DNA of 64,000 nt, from positions 310,001 through 374,000 of the forward strand of contig NZ_CP034897.1 of the NCBI RefSeq assembly GCF_005082145.1, in the 5' to 3' direction. The DNA is from Buchnera aphidicola (Aphis craccivora) (GTDB lineage Bacteria; Pseudomonadota; Gammaproteobacteria; Enterobacterales; Enterobacteriaceae). Position 1 is the stretch's first letter. The number at the start of each line of letters is the position of its first letter. Made by a program: the position numbers and the translations under genes. The notes under the pieces are model-generated. The model had not been told where the DNA came from. It worked only from the letters and a program-made list of their open reading frames with translations, and made no database searches. This document shows, in pieces, positions 43,708-52,622 of the stretch.

Positions 43708-44586
43708 ATGATACGTATTATTCTTTTCTTATTAACTAACTTAGCAGTTACATCAACATTTGCTTTAATTCTAGCTTTAACAGGAATTGATTCTGAGAGT
43801 ATTTATGGGATATTAATTATTTCTAGTTTATTTGGTTTTAGTGGCTCGCTTGTATCACTTCTTATATCTAAATGGATCGCATTACGCTCAGTAAATGGTA
43901 GAATTATTAAATCTCCTAGCAACGATGTAGAAAAATGGCTATTTGAAACTATACAAAAACAATCAATAAAAAAAGGAATAAAAACACCTCAAATCGCTAC
44001 ATACGATGCTGTTGGGATTAATGCGTTTGCAACAGGAGCTCGTCGAAATTCAGCATTAATTGCAGTATCTTCAGGATTATTAGAGAAAATGACTCGAAAT
44101 GAAGCAGAAGCAGTTCTCGGTCATGAAATTAGTCATATCGCTAATGGTGATATGATTACAATGAGTTTAATACAGGGAGTAGTAAATACTTTTGTTATTT
44201 TTATATCTCGTATTATTTCACAGATATTAAATAGTATATTCTTAAGTAATAATGATGAAAATAATGAAAACGAAAAACATTCATTTATTTTTTTTATAAT
44301 TTCAACAATATTAGAAATAACATTTGGTATCCTTGCAAGTATTATAACTATGTGGTTTTCTAGGCATCGAGAATTCTACGCTGATGCTAGTTCTGCAAAA
44401 TTAGTCGGTCGTGAAAAAATGATTGCTGCATTAAATAAATTAAAATCAAGTTATGAATTACAAGAATCTGATAGCATTATTGCGTTTTGTATTAATGGAA
44501 AAGCTAAATCAACTGTAGAATTATTTGCTTCTCACCCTTCTTTAGACAAAAGAATAGAAGCTTTGAATAATAAAAAATACATGTAA
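43708..44586 (+). CDS. htpX: inner-membrane zinc protease HtpX
   Basis: M48 metalloprotease of membrane protein quality control, 292 aa (E. coli 293). Two N-terminal spans (about 5-25 and 33-55), the zinc motif HEISH (H139, E140, H143), two further hydrophobic segments (about 155-180 and 195-220), and the third-ligand region RHREFYADA are seen. AGGA lies upstream (GAGGAAG). A hairpin follows the gene. Confidence 0.96.
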   Translation: MIRIILFLLTNLAVTSTFALILALTGIDSESIYGILIISSLFGFSGSLVSLLISKWIALRSVNGRIIKSPSNDVEKWLFETIQKQSIKKGIKTPQIATYDAVGINAFATGARRNSALIAVSSGLLEKMTRNEAEAVLGHEISHIANGDMITMSLIQGVVNTFVIFISRIISQILNSIFLSNNDENNENEKHSFIFFIISTILEITFGILASIITMWFSRHREFYADASSAKLVGREKMIAALNKLKSSYELQESDSIIAFCINGKAKSTVELFASHPSLDKRIEALNNKKYM

Positions 44587-44604
44587 AATAAATCGCATAA
44601 AACA

Positions 44605-44638
44605 TTTCTCTTAGTAGAAAGATATCTATTAAGAGAAA
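44605..44638 (+). terminator. stem-loop after htpX
   Basis: A 13-bp stem (one G-T pair) formed by TTTCTCTTAGTAG and CTATTAAGAGAAA with an eight-base loop lies 18 bases after htpX. No T tract follows on the plus strand. Confidence 0.55.
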
Positions 44639-44677
44639 AATATCAAATAAAATTTATTTGGATTAAATTTTTTAAGC

Positions 44678-44706
44678 TTGTTTTTTTATATAAAAACGTT
44701 TATAAT
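44678..44706 (+). promoter_or_regulatory. sigma-70 promoter of cspC
   Basis: TTGTTT, exactly 17 bases, and a perfect TATAAT. Transcription would start near 44713, leaving about 180 bases of untranslated leader before cspC, a length typical of cold-shock genes. It is the best promoter match seen in the window. Confidence 0.65.
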
Positions 44707-44892
44707 CATTAAGAAAAAATATTAGTTGAAAAAAGCAACAATTCTGTTTATGCATGGCATTTTAAAATTAAAAAATTTTAGAGTAGAAGACGTTAAAAAC
44801 TTTTCTTAAAAAATCTTAAATTCATGCCTCATGCAGTAATGTTTCTAATTTCTGAACATAATCAAAAAATTAATAATTTTAAAGGAAAAAAG

Positions 44893-45102
44893 ATGAGTAA
44901 GATTAAAGGTCAAGTTAAGTGGTTTAACGAATCTAAAGGTTTTGGTTTTATTACGCCATCAAATGGAAGTAAAGATGTTTTTGTGCATTTTTCATCTATT
45001 CAAGGAAATGGTTTCAAAACATTATCCGAAGGACAAAATGTTGAATTTGAAATTCAAGATGGACAAAAAGGTCCTTCTGCAATCAACGTATGTTCTATAT
45101 AA
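44893..45102 (+). CDS. cspC: cold-shock-like protein CspC
   Basis: Single cold-shock domain protein (69 aa) that binds RNA and single-stranded DNA. RNP1 is KGFGFITP and RNP2 is [26 protein letters not shown] matches the CspC/CspE group. The start ATG has AAAGGA 8 bases upstream. It is likely an RNA chaperone with high expression; its codon use is closer to E. coli than most genes here. Confidence 0.96.
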   Translation: MSKIKGQVKWFNESKGFGFITPSNGSKDVFVHFSSIQGNGFKTLSEGQNVEFEIQDGQKGPSAINVCSI

Positions 45103-45130
45103 AAAATAAATAAAATCTTTTATAAAAAGA

Positions 45131-45150
45131 CCTCTGTTAAAAATCAGAGG
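45131..45150 (+). terminator. terminator after cspC
   Basis: CCTCTG pairs with CAGAGG across an eight-base loop, 28 bases after the cspC stop, followed by GCTTATTTTC. Short but GC-containing against an A/T background. Confidence 0.6.
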
Positions 45151-45395
45151 GCTTATTTTCTATAATATAAATTTTCTAATAATTAAACAACTATCAAATA
45201 ATCAATAGTCCGTAAATTAAATATATTTAAGTATATAATATTTTAACTTTACAGATAAATTCTCTCAAAATCTGTTTATTCAAACATATGATCTAGATAT
45301 ATCTAATTATTTTTTAATCTTCTTAAAAATAAAAACATGTAATATTAACATGTTAAATACTACGCTGTCCTATTTTTTTCTACGGAGTTTTTCTG

Positions 45396-46943
45396 ATGGA
45401 TTTTTTTTTAGAACCGTCAACTTGGGCCGGCTTATTAACACTAGTTGTTTTAGAAGTAGTACTAGGAATTGATAATTTAATTTTTGTGGCAATTTTATCA
45501 GAAAAATTACCTCCTAATCAAAGAGATAAAGCGCGTTTAATTGGTTTAGGATTTGCTTTGATCATGAGATTAGGATTATTGTCTCTAATATCTTGGGTTG
45601 TAACTTTAACTTCTCCTATTATTAATAATAGATTTTTTGTTTTGTCAGTACGTGATTTAATTTTACTCATCGGCGGATTGTTTTTATTGTTTAAAGCTAC
45701 AATTGAACTTCATGAACGCCTAGAAAATGAAGATCATGAAAATACAGAAAATAAAAACTATGCTAGTTTTTGGGCTGTAGTTATTCAAATTGTTATATTA
45801 GATGCAGTTTTTTCATTAGATGCAATTATCACAGCAGTTGGAATAGTTAATCAATTATTAATTATGATGATTGCGGTTATATTAGCTGCGATATTTATGT
45901 TATTAGCTTCAAAAGCATTAACTAATTTTATTAATTTACATCAAACTGTGGTAGTTTTATGTCTTAGTTTTTTATTAATGATTGGTTTTAGTTTAGTTGC
46001 AGAAGCATTAAAATTTTATATTCCAAAAGGATATTTATATGCAGCCATAGGGTTTTCAATTCTAATTGAAATATTTAATCAAATAGCTCGACATAATTTT
46101 ATGAAAAATCAATCTAGGAAACCTATGAGACAAAGAGCAGCTGAAGCAATTTTACGATTAATGATAAGAGAAAAAAATAAAAGTACGAAACAAACACAAT
46201 TAGATAACAATGAAAAAACATCTATTATCCCTTCATTGGAAACAGAAACATTTAAAGATGAAGAAAAATATATGATTAATGGAGTTCTTACACTAGCAGG
46301 ACGCTCAATTAAAAGCATTATGACACCAAGAAGTAATATATCTTGGGTTAATACAGAAAAAAGTACTAACGAAATTCGAGCTCAACTATTAGATACACCT
46401 CACAGTTTATTTCCAGTTTGTAAAGGTGAATTAGACGAAATTATTGGTATTGTACGTGCTAAAGAATTATTAGTAGCTATTGAAAAAAATATAGACGTTT
46501 ATAAGTTTTCTGCTCAAATACCACCTATCATTATACCTGACACTCTCGATCCTATAAATCTTTTAGGTGTTCTTCGCCGTGCTCAAGGGAGCTTTGTAAT
46601 TGTTAGTAATGAATTTGGTGTAGTACAAGGTTTAATCACCCCATTAGATGTTTTAGAAGCTATAGCTGGAGAATTTCCAGATGCTGATGAAACACCAGAT
46701 ATTATAAAAGAACAGAATAGCTGGTTAGTTAAAGGAGAAACGGATTTACATTCATTACAACAATTACTAAATACAAAAGAACTTATTAAAGAAGATGATT
46801 GCGCTTCTTTAGGAGGGTTGCTCATAGCTCAAAATGGTCAACTACCTATTCCAGGAGAAATAATTAATATTAATTCTTTTTCTTTTCATATTGTAAAAGC
46901 AACAGAATATCGTATTGATTTAGTTCGAATTATTAAAAATTAA
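45396..46943 (+). CDS. yoaE: TerC-family membrane protein with CBS and CorC domains (YoaE)
   Basis: Inner-membrane protein of 515 aa (E. coli YoaE 518). The N-terminal TerC domain (about 1-235, seven or more spans) has [11 protein letters not shown] and [16 protein letters not shown], whose acidic residues are probable metal sites. Two CBS repeats (about 300-425) contain MTPRSNISW and [18 protein letters not shown]; a CorC/HlyC domain ends the protein. GGAG precedes the ATG. The family is linked to metal-ion homeostasis; the exact substrate is not established. Confidence 0.93.
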   Translation: MDFFLEPSTWAGLLTLVVLEVVLGIDNLIFVAILSEKLPPNQRDKARLIGLGFALIMRLGLLSLISWVVTLTSPIINNRFFVLSVRDLILLIGGLFLLFKATIELHERLENEDHENTENKNYASFWAVVIQIVILDAVFSLDAIITAVGIVNQLLIMMIAVILAAIFMLLASKALTNFINLHQTVVVLCLSFLLMIGFSLVAEALKFYIPKGYLYAAIGFSILIEIFNQIARHNFMKNQSRKPMRQRAAEAILRLMIREKNKSTKQTQLDNNEKTSIIPSLETETFKDEEKYMINGVLTLAGRSIKSIMTPRSNISWVNTEKSTNEIRAQLLDTPHSLFPVCKGELDEIIGIVRAKELLVAIEKNIDVYKFSAQIPPIIIPDTLDPINLLGVLRRAQGSFVIVSNEFGVVQGLITPLDVLEAIAGEFPDADETPDIIKEQNSWLVKGETDLHSLQQLLNTKELIKEDDCASLGGLLIAQNGQLPIPGEIININSFSFHIVKATEYRIDLVRIIKN

Positions 46944-47012
46944 AATAATTGAATTTTTTAAAAAGTCAATTTTATATTATAAAATAAATTAATTTTAAAT
47001 GTTGAGAAAAGT

Positions 47013-47677
47013 ATGTCTAATATAATTTTAGCAATTGATACTTCAATGAATTATTGTTCAGTAGCTATATATAAAAAAAAAACATATATGTATTATCAGA
47101 TCAGTGTAATAAAGAACATACTAAAAAAATATTACCTATGATTCATAAAGTACTATTACTTGCGAATATAAAACTCAAAGAACTGAATTACATAGCTTTT
47201 TCAACAGGACCAGGTAATTTTACTGGAATACGAATTGCAATAGGAATTGCACAAAGTTTATCTTTAAGTTTAAAAATTCCTATTTTAAGCGTTTCAACTT
47301 TAGCTATTATAGCTGAAAAAGCATGGCGAAAATATAATCAAAAAAAAATATTAGTTGCTGTGTATTGTAGTAATAATAAAGTATATTGGGCTGAATATAT
47401 TAAAGATAATAAATTATTATGGATTGGAGAAAAAACAGAATCTTTACTGAATTTTTATGAAGTTAAAAAAAAAATACAGTATTTTAATAATGATTGGTTA
47501 CTTGTTGGTAATTCATGGGAAAAAGTTAATTATAAAAATATTTTAAATTTTAAAAAAATAAAAATTATATCGCCTAATGCAAAAGATATAATTCCATTTT
47601 CTTTGTTTAATATAAAAAATAAAAATTTCTTACATGCTATAGAAGTAATTCCTAATTATTTGAATAATATTTTTTAA
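47013..47677 (+). pseudogene. tsaB: tRNA threonylcarbamoyladenosine protein TsaB, frameshifted in a poly(A) tract; possibly rescued
   Basis: Partner of TsaD in making t6A in tRNA, an essential modification. From ATG at 47013 (GAGAA upstream) the frame reads MSNIILAIDTSMNYCSVAIYKKK, the TsaB N-terminus, then leaves the conserved frame at ten A (47073-47082). The other frame continues SDQCNKEHTKKILPMIHK and GPGNFTGIRIAIGIAQSL, to the end. Eleven A would give 221 aa; E. coli TsaB is 231. A second A10 at 47465-47474 is in frame. As the gene is normally essential, rescue by slippage or a sequencing error is more likely than true loss. Confidence 0.92.
47073..47082 (+). other. A10 tract at the tsaB frame break
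   Basis: Ten A after a TAT codon of tsaB. One added A (or two removed) restores the conserved frame through SDQCNKEHTKK. This is a candidate RNA-polymerase slippage site. Confidence 0.85.
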
Positions 47678-47702
47678 ATATATATATTTTAATATAAATA
47701 TG

Positions 47703-47737
47703 TCAATACTGAAATACTAAATATACTTCAGTATTGA
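47703..47737. terminator. bidirectional stem-loop between tsaB and minE
   Basis: TCAATACTGAA pairs perfectly with TTCAGTATTGA (11 bp) around a 13-base loop between the convergent tsaB and minE ends; TCTTATTATTATG follows on the plus strand. Confidence 0.6.
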
Positions 47738-47806
47738 TCTTATTATTATGTTTTATAGATTAAATTTGATAAATGATTTTAACTTTTATATAATTATTCT
47801 AAATTA

Positions 47807-48058
47807 TTAATCTGGCAAAACAACATTTAATTCTAATATAGAAATTTCTTCATTTTTTTGTTCTAACTGTATAGTAACCATGTTAGGATCTATATTCACA
47901 TGTTTACAAATTACAGAAAGTATTTCACGTTTTAATTGTGGAAAATAATCTGGTTCATTTTGAAATTTTCTTCGTTCTGCAACAATAATTTGCAATCTTT
48001 CTTTAGCTATATGAGCAGTGTTTTTGTTCCGGGATAAAAAAAAATCTAATAAAGCCAT
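47807..48058 (-). CDS. minE: cell division topological specificity factor MinE
   Basis: Stimulates MinD ATPase and drives pole-to-pole oscillation. The product is 83 aa (E. coli 88). The N-terminal membrane and MinD-binding segment [22 protein letters not shown] is conserved. It follows minD after two bases, the last gene of minCDE. Confidence 0.96.
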   Translation of the reverse strand: MALLDFFLSRNKNTAHIAKERLQIIVAERRKFQNEPDYFPQLKREILSVICKHVNIDPNMVTIQLEQKNEEISILELNVVLPD

Positions 48059-48060
48059 GT

Positions 48061-48873
48061 CTATCTCCCGAATAAACGTCGTAAAAAACTTTTTTTTTCT
48101 TCTTCAATAAAACGAAATTTATGATTTTCACCTAGTAATCGATTTACTGTATCAAAATACGCATGTCCTGCATTAGAATTTTTATCTAAAATTACAGATT
48201 CTCCTTGATTTGATGCTCTTAACACAGAAGTATCTTCAGGAATTACACCAATAATTGGTATTCGAAGTATATCTAAAACATCATTCATACTTAGCATTTC
48301 ACCGTTTTTAACTCGTGTTGGATTATAACGTGTTAATAAAAGATACTCCTTAATAGGAGTATTGTTCTGTTCGGATCTTTTTGATTTAGATGATATAATT
48401 CCTAATATTCGATCGGAATCTCGAACTGAAGAAACTTCTGGATTTGCAGTAATAATAGCTTCATCTGCAAAATATAATGATAAAATAGCTCCTTTCTCAA
48501 TACCAGCAGGTGAGTCGCAAATAATAAAATCAAAATTCATTTTAATTAATTCATTTAAAACTTTTTCAACTCCTAAATGTGTCAAAGCATCTTTATCTCG
48601 AGTCTGAGATGCTGGTAAAATAAATAAATTTTTTGTTTTTTTATCTTTAATCAAAGCTTGATGGATTTTTGCTTCATCTTGAATAACATTAATAAAATCA
48701 TATACTACTCTACGTTCGCATCCCATAATTAAATCTAAATTTCTTAAACCTATATCAAAATCTATAACAACAGTTTTTTTTCCTTTTTTTGCCAAACCAG
48801 TTGCAATAGCAGCACTTGAAGTAGTTTTACCTACACCTCCTTTCCCTGAGGTAACTACAATAATCCGTGTCAT
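48061..48873 (-). CDS. minD: septum site-determining ATPase MinD
   Basis: Membrane-associated ParA-type ATPase that recruits MinC. The 270 aa equal the E. coli length. The deviant Walker [11 protein letters not shown] is at residue 9; [11 protein letters not shown] and CDSPAGIE follow; the C-terminal amphipathic membrane anchor [13 protein letters not shown] is intact. It lies between minC (23 bases) and minE (2 bases). Confidence 0.98.
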   Translation of the reverse strand: MTRIIVVTSGKGGVGKTTSSAAIATGLAKKGKKTVVIDFDIGLRNLDLIMGCERRVVYDFINVIQDEAKIHQALIKDKKTKNLFILPASQTRDKDALTHLGVEKVLNELIKMNFDFIICDSPAGIEKGAILSLYFADEAIITANPEVSSVRDSDRILGIISSKSKRSEQNNTPIKEYLLLTRYNPTRVKNGEMLSMNDVLDILRIPIIGVIPEDTSVLRASNQGESVILDKNSNAGHAYFDTVNRLLGENHKFRFIEEEKKSFLRRLFGR

Positions 48874-48896
48874 ATAAAAAGTTCCTAAAAATACAC

Positions 48897-49646
48897 TTAA
48901 CTAAGAGAATTTATAGTTAAAACTTTATTACTTAAATAAATTTGAGCTGATTTTCCAATAAATTTTAATGGTATTTGATCTGATAACCAATATTCACCAG
49001 ATATTGATAATAGCTCAGCAAATAATGCTGTACAAAATATATTGCTTGTAATGTCACCATTAGCACCTGCAAGTACTCTGCCTCGTACTGATCCATAAAT
49101 ATGAATGTTCCCATCAGCAACTAATTCTGCTCCAGCACTAACATTATTTGTGACTATTAAATCAGAATATTTAGCATATATTTTTTGGCCTGAACGAACA
49201 GGTGTATTTATAATATGTGTTTTTTCTGTTTTTTTTGTTACTTTTTTACTAATTATATTTTTAAAATTATGTTTTTTATAAAAAAAACTAATATTTTGAT
49301 TTATATTATTTTCTGTGTTTTCTGTTTTTTCTGTTTTTTTTCCTTCTAATAAAATAGGTAAACCTGAATCAATAATAATTTTTTTAAGATAGTCATCTTT
49401 ACAACCAGTAACACCTACAATAAAAAAACTATGTGAAATAATAACTTCTTTTATTTTTCTCCAATTTGTTTGATTCAATGACAAATGTGATACGTTAAGA
49501 ATAATAGGTGCATTTTTAAAAAATTGGGGATATTCTTGAATTTTCTTATATAATGACTTATTAATTAAGTCTATATTATTGCTTTTTAGGTATAATACTA
49601 ATAATGTGAAATTACTACCTTTTATTTCGATAGACGTTTTTTGCAT
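48897..49646 (-). CDS. minC: septum site-determining protein MinC
   Basis: FtsZ polymerisation inhibitor, 249 aa (E. coli 231). The N-terminal FtsZ-inhibiting domain (about 1-100), a lysine- and asparagine-rich linker longer than in E. coli (about 105-145), and the C-terminal beta-helix with VRSGQKIYAKYSDLIV and GAELVADGNIHIYGSVRGRVLAG are seen. It is the first gene of minCDE. The long linker has many EKTE/KKTEK runs, consistent with AT-driven drift. Confidence 0.95.
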   Translation of the reverse strand: MQKTSIEIKGSNFTLLVLYLKSNNIDLINKSLYKKIQEYPQFFKNAPIILNVSHLSLNQTNWRKIKEVIISHSFFIVGVTGCKDDYLKKIIIDSGLPILLEGKKTEKTENTENNINQNISFFYKKHNFKNIISKKVTKKTEKTHIINTPVRSGQKIYAKYSDLIVTNNVSAGAELVADGNIHIYGSVRGRVLAGANGDITSNIFCTALFAELLSISGEYWLSDQIPLKFIGKSAQIYLSNKVLTINSLS

Positions 49647-49803
49647 ATATCTTGCTCAATAATTTATATTTATATGCATATTAAATGTACATGTATTATC
49701 TTTTAACAACTAATTAATAATAAATTTAATTAAATTATAATATAAATATCATTTGATAACAATTTCTATTTTTTAGAGTTTTAGGATAATTTAAAATGTT
49801 TAA

Positions 49804-50913
49804 ATGCAATTAATATCATATAAAATTTATATTAAATGTATAATTAATAAAAATATTAAATATTTTAATATAAAATTTATAAGGAAAATTAAAATCTTGT
49901 TATTCTCTCAAAATAGTCAACTTATATTACGTTATCAAAACATTTTTAAAAATAAAAAAATTTTTTTTTCAGGAAATATACAAGATGAATTACCAAAATA
50001 TTTATTTAGTATAAAAACAATTTTACACCTTAGCGTAAAAAATGATCTTTATATAAATAATACAAAAAATATCAATAAGATTCATATATATTATAATTTA
50101 CTTGTATCAGAAAAAGTTGTAAAAAATTATAATACACTTATTTACTATTGGCCTAAAAGTAAATCAGAAGCAAAATTTCAATTATATAACTTATTATCTT
50201 GTTTTTCTATTGGAACTACAATTTTTATTGTAGGAAATAATTCAAGCGGTGTAAAAAGTTCAATAAAAATATTAGAAAAATGGATAAAACTAAATAAACT
50301 AGAAAATGCAAAACATTCTATTTTATATACAGGTATTCTTAAAAGCAAAACAAAGTTCACATTAGAAAATTTTTTTAAAACACATATTTGGAAAAATTTA
50401 TATATAAAATGTTTACCAGGAGTTTTTGGTTATAAAAAAATAGATTTAGGAAGTAAACTACTTGCTTGTACTTTTTCTAAAAGTATTAATGGTGAAATAT
50501 TAGATGTAGGATGTGGATCTGGATTTTTATCAGCATGTTTACTTAAAAAATCACCAAATGCTCTTGTAACTATGATAGATAACAAAGAATCTGCAATAAT
50601 ATCAAGTAAAGAAACTCTTATTTCTAACCAATTAAAAGCACAAGTTTTTTCTAGTAATATGTACTCTAGTGTATTTAAAAAATTTGATTTGATTATATCA
50701 AATCCACCATTTCACAATGATTTAAAAGTAAATTTTAATACAGTAAAAGGCATTATCATTAATGCTGTAAAATATTTAAAAAAAAGAGGTGAACTAAGAT
50801 TTGTGGTTAATAGCTGCTTTAATTATGATTATATCTTAAAGAAAAATTTTAAAAAATTTAATATTATTAATAAAACCAACTTGTATACAGTGTATCAAGC
50901 TTTATTAAACTAG
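49804..50913 (+). CDS. rsmC: 16S rRNA guanine-1207 N2-methyltransferase
   Basis: Modifies G1207 of 16S rRNA using SAM. The N-terminal domain has SGNIQDELPKYL and YYWPKSKSEAKFQLYN; the catalytic domain has LDVGCGSGFLSA and the NPPF motif in ISNPPFHNDL, all RsmC traits. From the ATG at 49804 the product is 369 aa, with about 30 N-terminal residues absent in E. coli RsmC (343). A TTG at 49897, with AAGGA 11 bases upstream, would give 338 aa and the expected N-terminus and may be the true start. It converges on the tRNA-Leu gene. Confidence 0.88.
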   Translation: MQLISYKIYIKCIINKNIKYFNIKFIRKIKILLFSQNSQLILRYQNIFKNKKIFFSGNIQDELPKYLFSIKTILHLSVKNDLYINNTKNINKIHIYYNLLVSEKVVKNYNTLIYYWPKSKSEAKFQLYNLLSCFSIGTTIFIVGNNSSGVKSSIKILEKWIKLNKLENAKHSILYTGILKSKTKFTLENFFKTHIWKNLYIKCLPGVFGYKKIDLGSKLLACTFSKSINGEILDVGCGSGFLSACLLKKSPNALVTMIDNKESAIISSKETLISNQLKAQVFSSNMYSSVFKKFDLIISNPPFHNDLKVNFNTVKGIIINAVKYLKKRGELRFVVNSCFNYDYILKKNFKKFNIINKTNLYTVYQALLN

Positions 50914-50924
50914 TTTAATTATTT

Positions 50925-51009
50925 TACCCGGAGCGGGACTTGAACCCGCAAAGCTTTTAAAGCCGAGGGATTTTAAGTCCCTTGTGTCTACCAATTTCAC
51001 CATCCGGGC
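50925..51009 (-). tRNA. leuZ: tRNA-Leu (anticodon UAA)
   Basis: An 85-base class II tRNA. Acceptor GCCCGGA pairs with TCCGGGT (one G-T), the anticodon stem GGGAC/ATCCC region presents TAA, a long variable arm follows, and the T arm is GCGGGTTCAAGTCCCGC. CCA is not encoded. It matches E. coli leuZ and follows tRNA-Cys as in the E. coli glyW-cysT-leuZ operon. Confidence 0.96.
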
Positions 51010-51021
51010 TTTTTAAATTAT

Positions 51022-51092
51022 AGGCGTATCCCGGAATCGAACCGGGTTATACGGATTTGCAATCCGCTACATAGCCAATCTGTCAACACGCC
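51022..51092 (-). tRNA. cysT: tRNA-Cys (anticodon GCA)
   Basis: A 71-base tRNA. Acceptor GGCGTGT pairs with ATACGCC, the anticodon loop in GCGGATTGCAAATCCG gives GCA, the T arm is CCCGGTTCGATTCCGGG, and the discriminator is T as expected for cysteine. CCA is not encoded. It is 12 bases upstream of tRNA-Leu and shares its promoter. Confidence 0.96.
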
Positions 51093-51103
51093 TTATTGTT
51101 TTT

Positions 51104-51132
51104 ATTATAGAAAAAAAATAATAAAATTACAA
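51104..51132 (-). promoter_or_regulatory. promoter of the tRNA-Cys/tRNA-Leu unit
   Basis: On the minus strand TTGTAA, 17 bases, and a perfect TATAAT end 11 bases before the mature tRNA-Cys 5' end. Spacing and placement are both good for a stable RNA promoter. Confidence 0.6.
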
Positions 51133-51250
51133 ACAAAATTTTATGAATATAAAAATATTTATATAAAAAGTTTTATTAGAATAAAATTATCTTTGCATTC
51201 TGTAATAGAATGTTTTAGAATTAATTTGATTAAATATTTATAAGATTTCT

Positions 51251-51335
51251 GGAGAGGTGGCCGAGTGGTTTAAGGCAGCGGTCTTGAAAACCGCCGATGA
51301 GTAATCATCCGAGAGTTCGAATCTCTCTCTCTCCG
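51251..51335 (+). tRNA. serT: tRNA-Ser (anticodon UGA)
   Basis: An 85-base class II tRNA. Acceptor GGAGAGG pairs with TCTCTCC (one G-T), discriminator G, anticodon loop in GCGGTCTTGAAAACCGC gives TGA, variable arm CGATGAGTAATCATCCG, T arm GAGAGTTCGAATCTCTC. CCA is not encoded. It is divergent from the Cys/Leu unit and matches E. coli serT. Confidence 0.96.
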
Positions 51336-51395
51336 AAAAACTATTCAATATAATTAATAATATCTCCTCAAAAACATCAAAATACAAAATTAAAA

Positions 51396-52421
51396 TTATT
51401 GATCAGCAGAAACCTCAATTTCTACACGACGATCAGGTGCTAAACAACTAATTAACAAAGGTCGACTTTCTATATTTTTACATACTTGATCAGTTAAAGG
51501 ATATTGATTTCCCATTCCTTGAACATTTATTTGATTTTCAGATATTCCATGCGAAGTAAAATAATTTTTAATACTATACGCACGATCTTCAGATAATTTT
51601 TGATTGTATTCTTTATTACCTATTCTATCTGTATGACCTGAAAGTGTAATATAAATATTTTTTGATTTAATATTATTTATTTCATTATCAATTTTTTTTA
51701 ATTTATCGTAAGATATAGGTCTTAATTCTGTACTATTAAAAGGAAAATTAATATTTTCATTCAGTGCGACATATTGTTTATTAGATGTTTCTGGTGAATA
51801 TGATGTGAACATATCGTTGATATTAGATTTTCCAAATTTCCATGCAAAAGAAACAACTGCATCTCCTAAAGTAGGTTTTGATAAATTCATAATTTTTTCT
51901 ATGCTACTTTTCCATGTATAATCAAATCGAGTGATAAATTCATCATTAAAAATATATTCAGCACCTAAGGACACACTAGGAAATAATAAACTACGCTTAC
52001 TTAAAATATCTTTTAAGTTTGATTTAGAAGTTAAATTTTCCCAAAACATCATTCCTCCTAATCGAGTATATAGTCGGAAATCATCTGTAATAGGATATGA
52101 TAATTTTGTTGAAATTTGCACGTGATTAGCTTGCATATTTTCTTTAGATTTTTGAAACATTAAATGAGGGGAAACTCCAGTTGTGTCACTTTCTATTTCC
52201 AAACCAAAATACGGATTAAATTCATATCCTAAAAATAACCCAAAAACAGGAGCATTTGTATTTTGATCATTAGTTAAAGATTGGATTTCTTTATATTTTA
52301 AAAGATTAAAATTAGACCATCCAACTTTAGCACCTAAATACCATCCATCACTACTTTTTGACTGCACACTACTGACTAAGCTTACCAATAAAACTAGAAT
52401 AGTAAGAGCTCTTTTTTTCAT
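51396..52421 (-). CDS. ompA: outer membrane protein OmpA
   Basis: Major outer-membrane porin-like anchor to peptidoglycan, 341 aa (E. coli 346). A signal peptide [21 protein letters not shown] precedes an eight-strand barrel domain ([13 protein letters not shown] onward, to about 190) and a C-terminal OmpA domain with [22 protein letters not shown] and DRRVEIEV. The ATG at 52421 is chosen because GGAG lies upstream and the signal peptide begins there; a longer frame adds 15 residues without support. It lies 201 bases downstream of murJ. Confidence 0.96.
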   Translation of the reverse strand: MKKRALTILVLLVSLVSSVQSKSSDGWYLGAKVGWSNFNLLKYKEIQSLTNDQNTNAPVFGLFLGYEFNPYFGLEIESDTTGVSPHLMFQKSKENMQANHVQISTKLSYPITDDFRLYTRLGGMMFWENLTSKSNLKDILSKRSLLFPSVSLGAEYIFNDEFITRFDYTWKSSIEKIMNLSKPTLGDAVVSFAWKFGKSNINDMFTSYSPETSNKQYVALNENINFPFNSTELRPISYDKLKKIDNEINNIKSKNIYITLSGHTDRIGNKEYNQKLSEDRAYSIKNYFTSHGISENQINVQGMGNQYPLTDQVCKNIESRPLLISCLAPDRRVEIEVSADQ

Positions 52422-52622
52422 TTGAAAACTCCGTTTTGAGATAAATGACAAACAATTAAAAAACATAAATGATTTTTTTAAAATAAATTATAATGCATTG
52501 TTTATTATATAATAAATATTATATTAATAATATAAATCAATATGTTTATATCATTTATTATATATCTATACTATTAGTATAATACATATCGAAATTTAAG
52601 TTTTATTTTTTATTTATTAAAA

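Larger units (their letters stand above)
44587..44892 (+). other. htpX-cspC intergenic region and long cspC leader
   Basis: This 306-base stretch holds the htpX hairpin, the cspC promoter and a leader of about 180 bases. A frame open from 44824 in phase with cspC is treated as untranslated because the cold-shock family starts at 44893, where AAAGGA is placed correctly. Cold-responsive structure in the leader is inference. Confidence 0.5.

Noticed and set aside
45103-45395. Metal-sensing (yybP-type) riboswitch upstream of the TerC-family gene
   Set aside because: The gene is YoaE rather than Alx/MntP and no conserved riboswitch core is recognisable; only repeated ACATGT words occur.
51196-51212. 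Small hairpin CATTCT-GTAAT-AGAATG before tRNA-Ser
   Set aside because: Only 6 bp with no transcript that clearly needs termination there; expected by chance at this composition.
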